Source: Acanthochlamys bracteata (taxonomy: Eukaryota > Streptophyta > Magnoliopsida > Pandanales > Velloziaceae). From it: a stretch of DNA of 64,000 bases. Under the pieces are notes generated by a model. That model ran no database searches. It was not told where the DNA came from and worked only from the letters and a program-made list of their open reading frames with translations. Made by a program: the position numbers and the translations under genes. Position 1 is the stretch's first letter; the number at the start of each line of letters is the position of its first letter. Positions 63,831-64,000 of the stretch are shown piece after piece. The stretch is taken from NCBI GenBank assembly GCA_019914995.1, contig CM034129.1:6833725-6897724 (forward strand), written 5' to 3'.

Positions 63831-64000
63831 ATCGCCATAAACCCAACCCAATCGCGTACGCGAAAAGACTGTCTGAGTAACCAGATCACTGGTTTATCCG
63901 ATGAATCACCGGATTGACTCCCTGAATCGAATCCAATCTGTAAAATAGTAATAAAAATTGTATTATATACATCATATACTGTAGGAACTATATAAAAATT
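63831..64000. other. Window end, no feature seen
   Basis: A short GC-balanced stretch with no gene or repeat boundary that I can identify. Confidence 0.4.

Noticed and set aside
1-64000. tRNA, rRNA or CRISPR structures
   Set aside because: I saw no tRNA-like cloverleaf, no rRNA stretch and no regularly spaced identical repeats; the repeats present are tandem duplications and transposons.

Overview
The window is nuclear DNA from a flowering plant. It is AT-rich and its genes carry introns with GT/AG borders. It holds three readable protein-coding genes, one recognisable pseudogene, several transposable-element families, a degraded endogenous pararetrovirus, and a large, poorly explained block of tandem duplications. 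The species cannot be named from the sequence alone.

Left end (1-4.4 kb): the last twelve coding exons of a heparan-alpha-glucosaminide N-acetyltransferase-like membrane protein gene on the + strand. Its 5' exon(s) lie outside the window. From 4.6 to 22.8 kb there is transposon-dominated DNA: an AT-rich MITE-like element, a decayed copia-type LTR remnant, a 4.4-kb hAT element with a broken BED-finger transposase inserted into an older repeat, two CACTA-like fragments, and a decayed caulimovirid-like (badnavirus/tungrovirus-type) insertion. That viral insertion was itself hit by an 849-bp non-autonomous hAT element with a perfect 8-bp target-site duplication. The two hAT elements share their ends and are the same family.

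Middle (22.8-49.2 kb): no intact gene. 22.8-36.3 kb contains two diverged direct copies of one segment. Copy 1 encloses an intron-containing pseudogene of an SF2/SR34-type splicing factor on the - strand; copy 2 has no SR exons that I can see. 36.3-49.2 kb is a + strand array of short, repeatedly duplicated exon/intron-like modules. Within it, a ~3.37-kb unit has been tandemly duplicated very recently: two almost identical copies, followed by a third older partial copy. Each of the two new units carries a ~435-bp GC-rich insert.

Right end (50-63.3 kb): two genes on the - strand, both reconstructed with every exon junction in phase. One is a three-exon DUF247 membrane protein gene (460 aa). 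The other is an 18-exon acetyl-CoA synthetase gene (762 aa from the first ATG, with a plastid-targeting-like N-terminus) whose first intron is ~3 kb. The intact genes have no obvious functional link with each other. The acetyl-CoA synthetase would activate acetate in plastids, the DUF247 protein is probably membrane-anchored, and the acetyltransferase-like protein is a multi-pass membrane protein.
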